From assembly GCA_963757135.1 (NCBI GenBank), contig CAVWQE010000006.1, positions 434,001 to 498,000 on the forward strand: a DNA stretch of 64,000 bases, read 5' to 3'. This document shows positions 41,357 to 51,610 of this stretch, in pieces. The position numbers were made by a program, and so were the translations under genes. Numbering within the stretch: the stretch's first letter is position 1; each line of letters begins with the position of its first letter. The notes under the pieces were generated by a model, which saw only the letters and a list, made by a program, of their open reading frames with translations, was not told the origin of the DNA and searched no databases. The stretch is from Gp1-AA145 sp963757135 (lineage in GTDB: Bacteria; Acidobacteriota; Terriglobia; Terriglobales; Acidobacteriaceae).

Positions 41357-41779
41357 ATGCCTGACGCGATCAAACGGTCCCTTGAAGGCAGCGGGCTGCG
41401 CTGCACCGCGCAGCGTCACGCCGTCATGTCATTTTTGATGGACCATAAGGGCCATCCCACGGCTGCGGAAATTTTCAAAGCCGTGAATCGCGTGGATCCC
41501 CGATCCTCCCGGGCCACCACTTATAACAATCTGCGGGACCTGGTGAAGGCGGGTTTGGTGCGTGAAGTGGCTGTCGAGGGCCGCGCCGGGCGGTTTGATC
41601 TGGAAGGCGTGCGGCACCACCACTTCGTCTGCGACCGCTGCGGCAATGTGGAAGATGTCGACTGGTACGACGTCCCCAAGCCTGCCGCGCGTTCTCTGGG
41701 CAAGAGAATCGTTCGTGAATGCCAGCTTATTTTTAGAGGACTCTGCACGAAGTGCGCTCGCCGGCCTGCTTCGCGTTAA
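41357..41779 (+). CDS. Fur-family regulator, PerR-like
   Basis: A 140-residue Fur-family protein. The winged helix shows RCTAQRHAVMSFLMDHKGHPTAAEIFKAV and SRATTYNNLRDLVKAGLV. The metal site has GVRHHHFVCDRCGNVEDVDW, and the structural zinc Cys pairs are C-x-x-C (CDRC and CTKC). Its place just before katG points to a peroxide-sensing PerR role rather than iron uptake. A promoter dyad lies just upstream. Confidence 0.88.
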   Translation: MPDAIKRSLEGSGLRCTAQRHAVMSFLMDHKGHPTAAEIFKAVNRVDPRSSRATTYNNLRDLVKAGLVREVAVEGRAGRFDLEGVRHHHFVCDRCGNVEDVDWYDVPKPAARSLGKRIVRECQLIFRGLCTKCARRPASR

Positions 41780-41847
41780 TTGTGCGAACCGCAACCTGAT
41801 GGGTTCGTAGATCATCACAGTTTTGAACTCATTCAAAGGGAAAAGAT

Positions 41848-44124
<2,277 letters not shown>

Positions 44125-44136
44125 AATCCGCAAAAA

Positions 44137-44172
44137 AACTCGGGGACAGTCTCGCGCCGTCCCCGAGTTTCC
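44137..44172 (+). terminator. Terminator after katG
   Basis: AACTCGGGGAC (44137-44147) pairs perfectly with GTCCCCGAGTT (44159-44169) around an 11-base loop, with A7 before and TTT after. This is a strong stem with a weak T tract, workable in both directions. Confidence 0.75.
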
Positions 44173-44276
44173 CCTCCTGCTAACTCTCGTGGCTCGGCTG
44201 CACAATACTAGTTGGCCGCCAAGGCCCGGGAACTGAATCTGCTTGCGCTTGCCTCAGAAGCAGTGCACAATTTGGA

Positions 44277-45989
44277 GTGCTTGCCTTCGCCACAGGAGGC
44301 TTTTTGCGTCTACGCGGCCGGGTCTTTCTATCAATCCCCGCAATTTGTATAACCTTCTGCTTTGGGTATTCGGCCAAAGCGCAGCAAGCTTCTGTGCCTT
44401 CAGCTTCACCCGCCGCGCAAAGCGAGCCCGTCACCACTTTCAAAGCGGCAACACGCATGGTCACGATTGACGTCGTAGCCAGAGACCACAAGGGGAGCAG
44501 TTTGCGGGACCTGAAATCCGATGACTTCGAGGTCTCTGAGCAAATCGAGCCCAAGCGAGATAAGTACCCACAAAAAATCAGGGCATTTCGCACGACGAGT
44601 GTTGCTGAACTTGCGGCCATGGATCCAGGCAAACCGAAAATGGCCGCTGGCGTGTACACCAACCTCGTGACGATGAACAGGGTGCCCGTCCCACCGACAA
44701 TCATCTTGCTCGACGCGCTAAACACCGATCGAATGACAATGATGCAAGTCCGGCAGCAATTGGTCAAAATGCTTTCTTCCATACCAGACGATGTTCCGAC
44801 CGCTGTGTACCTACTGGGCAGGCGCCTGGAAATGCTTCAGAGTTTCACTACGGACCCAAAACTTTTACGAGCCACTCTGCAGAAAATTCCTGCCGCTTCT
44901 CAGCCCCCTGGACTGGAGTCCTTGCCTGGCGATCCGGATGCCGCGTCGATGTTTCCCGAGCAAAGCGCACTTGATCGCAGTCCTGACTCCCTGATGGATA
45001 CGGTTCGGAACTTTCAGCGCGATACTTTTTTTCTGGTGGGGTGGACACGCACTCTGAACACCATAGAAGCAGTGCGCGCAATCGCTCGCCATGCTGCGGG
45101 TTATCCCGGGCGCAAGAACCTGTTGTGGGTGGCTTCCAGTTTTCCTACGTGGTTGAATCGAGACGCTGCTACCAGCGACATTCGATTCTCATCGCCCGGT
45201 ATTGATTGGAAGGACGTCAACGACTTGACTACGGCATTAGCAGACGCAAGGATTGCGGTTTATCCGACGGATCCTGGCGGGTTGAAGGACACTAATTTCA
45301 CCAACCAAGTAGCTATGCAGGTACTAGCCGACCAAACAGGCGGAGAGATTTGTCTCTACGACAATTTTTTGAGCGATTGCGTAAAAAGGATGATCGACGA
45401 CAGCAGCTTTTTTTATGAAATCGGTTACTACCCGAACACGGGCGCATGGCAAGGAGAATTTCATAAAGTCACTATAAAAAGTAAGCAACCAGGCATTCAC
45501 CTCGAATATCGAACAGGCTACTATGCTCATAGCTCGGAGGAGAAAGCAGACCCGAAATACACGGACAAGCAATTTGATGAGGCTGCTTGTCAGGATGTTC
45601 TGACCTCTACGTCCGTGCTGATGGTTGCCAGGCAATTCCCGGAATCAGACAAAGTACGGTATTTTATCGCGCTCGAGCCAGGCACCATAACCTTCACACC
45701 GGAAGCGGATGGCACCGAGCACGTCAGGCTGAAGGTCGGTTTGTGCTCATTCGATAAATCAGGCAAACCACTGCGCCTTTTGCAAGATACGATCGACGAA
45801 AAGCTGAGTGACAAGCAGTTCGCTGAGGTCCAATCGTTGCACGGTTTCGCGCGTGTGGTTTCACTCGTGCCAACGCCAGGAATGCGTCTCGTACGAGTGC
45901 TGATCAAAGATCTTCCCACGGGACGAATGGGCTCTGTGAATATTCCGTACACTGAAGCGTCCACAGCTTCAGCCAAAGCACCTCAATAG
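44277..45989 (+). CDS. Acidobacterial VWFA-related secreted protein (570 aa)
   Basis: A signal peptide (about 10-36, ending YSAKAQQ) leads to a segment VTIDVVARDHKGSSLRDLKSDDFEV, the hallmark opening of acidobacterial VWFA-like proteins. The VWA-like domain (about 130-390) has IILLDALNTD in place of the canonical D-x-S-x-S, and ends with SSFFYEIGYYPNTGAWQGEFH. The C-terminal 150 residues are beta-rich. It is probably a surface or periplasmic adhesion protein. The GTG start is uncertain. A similar gene lies at 51,611-53,434. Confidence 0.8.
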   Translation: MLAFATGGFLRLRGRVFLSIPAICITFCFGYSAKAQQASVPSASPAAQSEPVTTFKAATRMVTIDVVARDHKGSSLRDLKSDDFEVSEQIEPKRDKYPQKIRAFRTTSVAELAAMDPGKPKMAAGVYTNLVTMNRVPVPPTIILLDALNTDRMTMMQVRQQLVKMLSSIPDDVPTAVYLLGRRLEMLQSFTTDPKLLRATLQKIPAASQPPGLESLPGDPDAASMFPEQSALDRSPDSLMDTVRNFQRDTFFLVGWTRTLNTIEAVRAIARHAAGYPGRKNLLWVASSFPTWLNRDAATSDIRFSSPGIDWKDVNDLTTALADARIAVYPTDPGGLKDTNFTNQVAMQVLADQTGGEICLYDNFLSDCVKRMIDDSSFFYEIGYYPNTGAWQGEFHKVTIKSKQPGIHLEYRTGYYAHSSEEKADPKYTDKQFDEAACQDVLTSTSVLMVARQFPESDKVRYFIALEPGTITFTPEADGTEHVRLKVGLCSFDKSGKPLRLLQDTIDEKLSDKQFAEVQSLHGFARVVSLVPTPGMRLVRVLIKDLPTGRMGSVNIPYTEASTASAKAPQ

Positions 45990-46075
45990 GCCTGCGCAGG
46001 AAACGAGCCTGAGCATTTTCCTTGAGTTCTCAGCCGCCGTTTCAGGTGATCAGAGTAGAATGGACGATCCCCAAT

Positions 46076-47272
46076 ATGTTGAGGTCTGTCTCGGTTCTTG
46101 GCGTTCTGCTCCTGATCATTCCAGCGGGGCCTCGCGCCTTCCTGGTATCGGCACAGTCGGAGTCGAGTAAGCCAGCATCGAGTAAACCAGCGTCGGGTAG
46201 CGGCCAGGCTAGTATCGCAACCGAGATTCGGCTGATCGATCCCGGTTGGTGGCCGACCAAGGGAATTGCCGCGCGCGATCAGTATGTGGGCTCGGAGACT
46301 TGCGGGCACTGCCATCAGGACAAATTTGAGACCCAGAAGAACACGCCCATGGCCCATGCAGTGAAACCGGCGACGGCAGCTGCATTCGCAAACTTTCCCG
46401 AAGCAATGAAGTTTCATACCGGGTCCTACGATTATTCACTCTCCCGGACTGCGACCGGGGCCGAGTATTCGACCAGCAACGGCCAGCAATCCGCCTCGGC
46501 GGCGGTGAACTGGATATTCGGGGACCGGCAGTTCGGCGACACCTTTCTCTATCAGCAGAACGGAATCTATTTTGAGAGCCGGGTGAGCTACTACCGGACT
46601 CTAAACGGATTGGACCTGACAACCGGCAGGACGGCGTTTCAGCCGAACCGCTTCGAGACCGCGCTGGGACGGCGCATGTCACCCGACGAGCCTCCGTTGT
46701 GCTTTGGGTGCCATTCCACGGCCGCGAGTACGGACGGCGTATTTCATCCTGACCGATTAATTCCCGGCGTTACCTGTGAAGCATGCCATGGTCCGGGAGC
46801 GCAGCATGTGGCACAAATGAGCCTGGAACATGATGCGAAGACTTCGACGCTTATTTTCAACCCTGCGCGGCTCAGTCCGGCTGACTCGGTGGATTTCTGC
46901 GGCGCCTGTCACCGAACGTCGGCCGATGTCAGCCTCAACTCCATAAAGGGGATTTTTGTGCTGCGCTTCCCTTCCTACCGCTTAGAGCAAAGCCGCTGCT
47001 GGGGAAATGGCGATGCCCGACTCACGTGTACGGCATGCCACGACACGCATAAGCCCCGAGTGCAAAATGCTGCCTTCTACGACAAAGTATGCGTGAGCTG
47101 CCATGCGCCAACGAAAGACGCGCAGAAGGGCGTTACTCATGCGATTGGGATCTGCAAAGTTTCAAATCACGATTGCGTGAGTTGCCACATGCCGAAATAT
47201 ACAATTCCAACCATGCACACCGACTTCACGGACCACAAAATCGCAGTCCACGGAGACCAGTTCACGGAATGA
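46076..47272 (+). CDS. Seven-haem cytochrome c family protein
   Basis: About 398 residues from the ATG at 46076, with a signal peptide (VSVLGVLLLIIPAGPRAFLV). Seven C-x-x-C-H haem sites are visible: CGHCH, CFGCH, CEACH, CGACH, CTACH, CVSCH and CVSCH. The first six lie over about 300 residues and the last near the C-terminus. It resembles multihaem proteins of the cytochrome c554/doubled-CXXCH kind, active in the periplasm. Its stop overlaps the next gene (ATGA). Electron donor and acceptor are unknown. Confidence 0.85.
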   Translation: MLRSVSVLGVLLLIIPAGPRAFLVSAQSESSKPASSKPASGSGQASIATEIRLIDPGWWPTKGIAARDQYVGSETCGHCHQDKFETQKNTPMAHAVKPATAAAFANFPEAMKFHTGSYDYSLSRTATGAEYSTSNGQQSASAAVNWIFGDRQFGDTFLYQQNGIYFESRVSYYRTLNGLDLTTGRTAFQPNRFETALGRRMSPDEPPLCFGCHSTAASTDGVFHPDRLIPGVTCEACHGPGAQHVAQMSLEHDAKTSTLIFNPARLSPADSVDFCGACHRTSADVSLNSIKGIFVLRFPSYRLEQSRCWGNGDARLTCTACHDTHKPRVQNAAFYDKVCVSCHAPTKDAQKGVTHAIGICKVSNHDCVSCHMPKYTIPTMHTDFTDHKIAVHGDQFTE

Positions 47273-48390
47273 ATAACCGGAGCAGAAACATTCTCAGAGC
47301 AGCGCGTATTGCAGTTCTGAACCTGGCATGGATGGGTCTGCTTTTCCTTTGCGGATTTGGTCTGCGACAAACATCCGTGAACGCGCAAGAAAAGGCGGCG
47401 CCGCCAAAGTTTAAGAACCTGCAAGTATTGAAGGACGTGCCTCCGGGCCAGCTGATTCCGGCGATGCAGTTTATAACGGCATCTTTGGGCGTCGAGTGCG
47501 AGTTCTGCCATTTTCGCGATGCCTTCGATAAGGACGACAAACCGCCCAAGCAAACCGCCCGCCGCATGATGCAGATGATGTTCGATCTGAATGCCGGCCA
47601 ATTTCATGGTGAGAGAGCAGTCACTTGTTACACCTGCCATCGCGGCTCCGCCAAACCGGTGAGTATTCCGATGGTTGACAGCACCGCGCCGTATGTTTCA
47701 GAGGCTCGATTGACAACGGAGCTGGCGGCTGTAGGCCGGACCGATCTGCCATCGGCGAGCGATGTGATCGAAAAATACATACAAGCAGTTGGAGGCGCGG
47801 CCGCGATCCAGAAGGTCTCGAGCCGCCTCGAAAACGGCACGGTTACTTTCGGCGTCGGGCCTGGCTTGCCTATTGAAATTCTCTCCAAATCACCCTTACG
47901 GCAGGCCATGATTGTGCACTTGCCCGCGGGAGATAGCTCAACGGTATTGGATGGTCAGGGCGGATGGTCCAGGTCCCCGTCAGGCCCGGTTCGCGATATG
48001 CCGCAAGCGGACATCGAAGGCGCCAAGCTGGACGCCGATTTGCAATTCCCCATCAATGTAAAGAAGACCTTCGAGGAGTTACAGGTAATAAGAACAGAAA
48101 AAATTGGTGAGCACGACGTGATCCTGTTATTTGCCACCAACTCGTCTGGGCCGCCCCTGGAGTTGTATTTCGACCGGGAGACTGGGTTGCTGCTCCGGCA
48201 GCTGCGTTTCGGTTCGTCGCCGCTCGGTCTTAATCCCACTCAGATCGACTACGGTGATTACAAAGCATTCGACGGCGTCCAGGTTCCTCTGCATATCGTC
48301 ATTACCCGGCCTCATCGAACCATGGACATCCATTTGCTCCAGATTACGCAGAATGTCCCCGTAGATGACGCAAAGTTTGCGCGTCCTTAA
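47269..48390 (+). CDS. Two-haem cytochrome with reaction-centre cytochrome-like domain
   Basis: A 373-residue secreted protein with a signal sequence (about 12-40, ending SVNAQEK). The N-terminal domain has two haem sites, CEFCH and CYTCH, in the style of the photosynthetic-reaction-centre cytochrome family that is widespread in non-phototrophic Acidobacteriota. The C-terminal half (about 165-370) is a beta-rich lipoprotein-carrier-like domain (VIEKYIQAVGGAAAIQKVSS). It is coupled to the seven-haem gene by a 4-base overlap, so the two likely form one electron-transfer pair. Confidence 0.8.
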   Translation: MNNRSRNILRAARIAVLNLAWMGLLFLCGFGLRQTSVNAQEKAAPPKFKNLQVLKDVPPGQLIPAMQFITASLGVECEFCHFRDAFDKDDKPPKQTARRMMQMMFDLNAGQFHGERAVTCYTCHRGSAKPVSIPMVDSTAPYVSEARLTTELAAVGRTDLPSASDVIEKYIQAVGGAAAIQKVSSRLENGTVTFGVGPGLPIEILSKSPLRQAMIVHLPAGDSSTVLDGQGGWSRSPSGPVRDMPQADIEGAKLDADLQFPINVKKTFEELQVIRTEKIGEHDVILLFATNSSGPPLELYFDRETGLLLRQLRFGSSPLGLNPTQIDYGDYKAFDGVQVPLHIVITRPHRTMDIHLLQITQNVPVDDAKFARP

Positions 48391-48571
48391 CGGAGTGCAC
48401 AATTACACTTGGGACGCGGAAGGCAAGATGCACAGCGTGGACGCAAATCCCCCGACCTGCACAACCAGCGGGGAATGCCTGACCTACGATGCTCTGGGCA
48501 GGATGGTGGAAAAAGCTGTCGGCAGCACGTACACCCAGTTCGTCTATGGCCCGCCGGGTGCCCCTCGATAA
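48388..48571 (+). pseudogene. RHS-repeat fragment
   Basis: The frame reads NGVHNYTWDAEGKMHSVD and later CLTYDALGRMVEKAVG, TQFVYGPPG, clear RHS/YD-repeat sequence. It begins at the stop of the cytochrome gene and ends in the inverted repeat of the adjacent IS110-type element. Both ends of the original large gene are missing. Confidence 0.75.
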
Positions 48572-48581
48572 GAGCGAAGGC

Positions 48582-48794
48582 ATTGTCAAGAGCGCACTTG
48601 TCCTGGCGGTGCGCAGCACCGGTGATTTTTGCCAGAGAGGTTGAGGACCAGGACTCTGGAAATCTCACGCTGAATCACTTTTCGGTGGAAGCTCGTTCCA
48701 CCAACCATCGATTCGGCCTAAACAGCAACCATGATTCTTCTATGCGAACATCCCGTCTGTAGGGGATGCGAGAGCGCCCAATCAACGTCACGGT
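48582..48794 (-). ncRNA. Candidate bridge RNA region of the IS110-type element
   Basis: Between the inverted repeat and the transposase stop lie 213 non-coding bases with hairpins GGTGC/GCACC (about 48612-48624), GGTGGAA-GCTCG-TTCCACC (48684-48702) and CATCCC/GGGATG (48749-48768). IS1111-group elements are known to encode a bridge RNA on this side. I infer the RNA from position and structure; no guide loops were matched. Confidence 0.4.
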
Positions 48795-49835
48795 CTAGCT
48801 CGCGCCGACCAGGGGCACCCGCGGGCTGCTCTCGATGCGAACGATCTCTGGATACGGCGTCTGCGTGCGCAGCATCCAGTAGAGTCGTACGGCTAATTTT
48901 CGGGCCGCTGCCACTTTGGCCACGGCTTTCGCTTTCTGGTGGCAGCGGTGTAAATACGCTTTGCGAAACTGGGGATCATAGCGCACCGCAATCTGTGCCG
49001 CCTCCACCAGCAGCGAGCGCAGCATGCGATTGCCTTGTTTGGTGATGGCACCCAGTTTTTGTCTTCCACCCGAACTTTCTTCGCGCGGAATCAGTCCCAG
49101 ATAACTGGCTACCTGCTTGCCACGCGGGAATCGTTTCACATCGCCGATGGTCAACACGAACGCCAGCGCTGTGTTCGGACCCACTCCCGGTTGCGTCAGC
49201 AACAGCTTGGACTGCGGATTTTCTTCCGCCGCATGCGCGACCGCGGCATCGAGTTTTCCCACCTGCTCGTCCAACATCGCCAGCAGCCCGAGCAAGTCTT
49301 CCCGCCGGCACGCCGCCCAGGGCTTTAACTGCAGTTCGCGCAATAATTTCTGCCCCTCCTTACTCCACAGCTTGCGCTTCCTCTGCATTCCTTTATTCAG
49401 AGAAAGGTGTTGCAGTTCGTTTTTCACTCGCGCCCGGATCAGCACTAGCTTGTGCCGGTGCAGCACCAGCTGCCGCAGGTCGCGCTGCTCCCGGTCAGGC
49501 GCCCACAGACGTGGGAACCGCCCCTCCAGCAGCAGTTTCAGAATGTGGGCCGCGTCCCGCTTGTCAGTTTTCTGCTTGCGCACATAACTGGCTCGGATTT
49601 GCGCCGCGTCCCCGATCCAGATCTCGTGTCCCAGGTCTTCCACCAGTTCGATAAACCACTGGCTGTTGCCCGTGGCCTCCATGCCGATCAGCACCGGCGC
49701 CGACAGCCGTTGGTAAAACTGCTGCGCATCGCCGCTGGCATGCACCAGCTTGTGCTCGCCCGTTTCTCCCGTTTCCGTTTCCAGCCAGGCGATCTGTTGC
49801 CAGCTGGGATGAAAATCACAGCCTATAATCTTCAT
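48795..49835 (-). CDS. IS110 family DEDD transposase
   Basis: A 346-residue recombinase. The N-terminal RuvC-like DEDD domain shows Asp in IGCDFHPSW, Glu in IGMEATGN, and the pair in KTDKRDAAHI. The C-terminal Transposase_20 domain has LTQPGVGPNTALAFVL, the catalytic-Ser region REESSGGRQKLG and NRMLRSLLVEAA. The start at 49835 is chosen because AAGGAG lies 9 bases upstream; a longer frame to 49874 is not needed. The protein appears intact. Confidence 0.92.
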   Translation of the reverse strand: MKIIGCDFHPSWQQIAWLETETGETGEHKLVHASGDAQQFYQRLSAPVLIGMEATGNSQWFIELVEDLGHEIWIGDAAQIRASYVRKQKTDKRDAAHILKLLLEGRFPRLWAPDREQRDLRQLVLHRHKLVLIRARVKNELQHLSLNKGMQRKRKLWSKEGQKLLRELQLKPWAACRREDLLGLLAMLDEQVGKLDAAVAHAAEENPQSKLLLTQPGVGPNTALAFVLTIGDVKRFPRGKQVASYLGLIPREESSGGRQKLGAITKQGNRMLRSLLVEAAQIAVRYDPQFRKAYLHRCHQKAKAVAKVAAARKLAVRLYWMLRTQTPYPEIVRIESSPRVPLVGAS

Positions 49836-49922
49836 TTGCGAAGGCTCCTTCTGCCCAGACGTTTTGGTCCTCAACCAAAAGCTAGCTGAGTATGCATCGA
49901 GCCTTCGCTCTTATCCAATCAA

Positions 49923-50252
49923 TGTCTCGCGGGTTTCGAGACATGGGAACCACGTAGCCATGCGAAGTGTGGGATTCACGAATGTGTCCGGTATGTGTCC
50001 TGCTTCACTGAGAGACTGGCCCACCCTTTCATCGTATGCAGCATAACTAATGAGCTTGCCCCTCGATAAGAGCGAAGGCATTGTCAAGAGCGTAGTTATC
50101 CTGTGCGGTGCGAAGCACCGGTGATTTTTGCCGGGTGCCCCTGTCTCGCGGGTTTCGAGACCTTCGACTTCGCTCAGGGCAGGCCATGGGAACCACGAAC
50201 CCATGCGAAGGGGGGATTCACGAATGTGTCCGGCATGTGTCCTGCTTCACTG
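49923..50252. repeat. Two copies of a TCTCGCGGGTTTCGAGA-headed repeat, plus a partial IS end
   Basis: A unit headed by TGTCTCGCGGGTTTCGAGA and ending ATGTGTCCTGCTTCACTG occurs at 49923-50010 and 50142-50252, the second with an extra inserted stretch near 50161-50184. Between them, 50057-50137 repeats the sequence at 48559-48640, with the first 36 bases exact. No gene is credible here. This is debris of repeated insertion and duplication. Confidence 0.7.
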
Positions 50253-50462
50253 CAGCAGTTTCGTGACGATATTGTCGCCCGACCGAGTTCGTAGTCATCT
50301 CGCAGCAAGCAGTCGTGGTACCCACTCATTGAAGCCGAGCATCTCAAAAACGATGGGATGGGGCGCTTGTTCTCTAGCATCCACGATCTACATTCCGTCA
50401 CTTTATTCCGAATTCATCCGAGACGATTCGCTGGCAGGTCGTCAATAATACCTCTACCCTCC
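50253..50462. other. Intergenic remnant, no gene seen
   Basis: The 210 bases before the TPR gene (which converges from the right) show no credible coding frame, repeat or terminator. The short frames that exist lack ribosome-binding sites. Confidence 0.4.
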
Positions 50463-51458
50463 TTACTTGGCCTTCAGCTTCGCCAACGCATCCTTTACCC
50501 GGGGCGCCAACGGAGAGTCAGGCGCTTCCTTCAAATACTCGTCATATTCCTTCGCGATTTCATCGTCCTTGCCTTTTCCGGCAAGCGCCTGGGCCGCGAT
50601 CAAATGTGAAATCGCAAACGGCTTGGGGTTGGGAAGCGAAGGCACTTTTCGGGCATTGGCGAGAGCCAGGTCGCTTTCGCCATTTTGTAGCTGAACGTTG
50701 GCGAGCGCGGTCAGGAGTTGCGCGCTTTTCGGCTGGTCGGTGGCAGCGCGCAGCAGGTACGGCTCCGCATCCTTGTATTGCGTATTATCGTAATAGAACT
50801 GACCCAAATAAAGATTGGCTTGCTGCAGAGTCGGATCAATCTGGGTCGCGCTGCGGAACGCCTCCACCGCGGCCTTACCGTCCTTCAATTGGATTTCCAC
50901 CACTCCAAGACTGTTGAACGCTTCTGAATATTTTGGAAACGCAGCAATCGCCTTTTGAAAGTGATCTTTCGCTTCCTCCCAGTGCTTCTTGTCCACTTCT
51001 TTCGAACCCACCTTGAATTCTTTCTCGGCCGCCTCTGGGATGACCACGAGAGGGCGGCCGGGCGCACCACCGCTGGCCGTCTCCGTTAACCGCACTTCTA
51101 TTCTTTCGGTGATGTACGGTCCTCCATTTGCGCCGCCCGTTTCAAAGATGTCGCTTTTCGTTGTCTCGATGTCGGGCCCGCTTACCTGCACCTGATAACG
51201 CCCGCTGCCAACCCCGTCGAAGGTAGCGCCGCCATTTCCATCGGTTGTCCTGATACCCGCAAAGCCTCCCATCGGAGAAATCAGCTCTACTCGCAATGAA
51301 GGCGCTGGCCGGTGGTTCTGTTGGTAAGTGACCCGAACGCTTACTGTGGTTATTCCGGCAGCAGAACCCGAACTCATCGTGGTGGTCTGCTGGGCAGCAC
51401 TTGCTGCGGAGAGAAAAGCAACCGCTATAGTCAGCAACCAAAAATGACGCGATCCCAT
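50463..51458 (-). CDS. Secreted carboxypeptidase-regulatory plus TPR protein (331 aa)
   Basis: A signal peptide (about 1-23, ending ASAAQQ) is followed by a carboxypeptidase-regulatory-like beta domain (about 35-120; VRVTYQQNHRPAPSLRVEL, ATFDGVGSGRYQVQV) and four to five TPR repeats (about 145-320; AFPKYSEAFNSLGVVEIQLK, LYLGQFYYDNTQYKDAEPYL). It is likely periplasmic or surface-bound and part of a protein-protein scaffold. It lies 152 bases downstream of the VWFA gene on the same strand. Confidence 0.8.
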   Translation of the reverse strand: MGSRHFWLLTIAVAFLSAASAAQQTTTMSSGSAAGITTVSVRVTYQQNHRPAPSLRVELISPMGGFAGIRTTDGNGGATFDGVGSGRYQVQVSGPDIETTKSDIFETGGANGGPYITERIEVRLTETASGGAPGRPLVVIPEAAEKEFKVGSKEVDKKHWEEAKDHFQKAIAAFPKYSEAFNSLGVVEIQLKDGKAAVEAFRSATQIDPTLQQANLYLGQFYYDNTQYKDAEPYLLRAATDQPKSAQLLTALANVQLQNGESDLALANARKVPSLPNPKPFAISHLIAAQALAGKGKDDEIAKEYDEYLKEAPDSPLAPRVKDALAKLKAK

Positions 51459-51610
51459 AATGTCCCTCCATCGTTGTTAACAAAACCGCAAACTGCACCG
51501 GAAACATCTTCCTGGGCGAAGCTTTTTCGGAACCCGCTTTTCAGAAACGAACAAATTATAGACCCGCCTGGAGCCAGCGGAAGTGAAGATTTGCTGTCCC
51601 AGAATGGCCG

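Larger units (their letters stand above)
48567..49915 (-). mobile_element. IS110/IS1111-type insertion sequence (about 1.35 kb)
   Basis: GATAAGAGCGAAGG (48567-48580) and its complement CCTTCGCTCTTATC (49902-49915) form a 14-bp inverted repeat around the transposase gene. Terminal or subterminal inverted repeats mark the IS1111 subgroup. The 3' side of the gene has 200+ non-coding bases with several hairpins; the 5' side is short. The left end lies in the RHS fragment. The exact tips are uncertain because a third copy of the left end (50,057-50,137) lies outside. Confidence 0.6.

Noticed and set aside
50103..50448. Short open frames in the IS110 debris region
   Set aside because: They run through duplicated repeats and lack ribosome-binding sites and protein-like composition.
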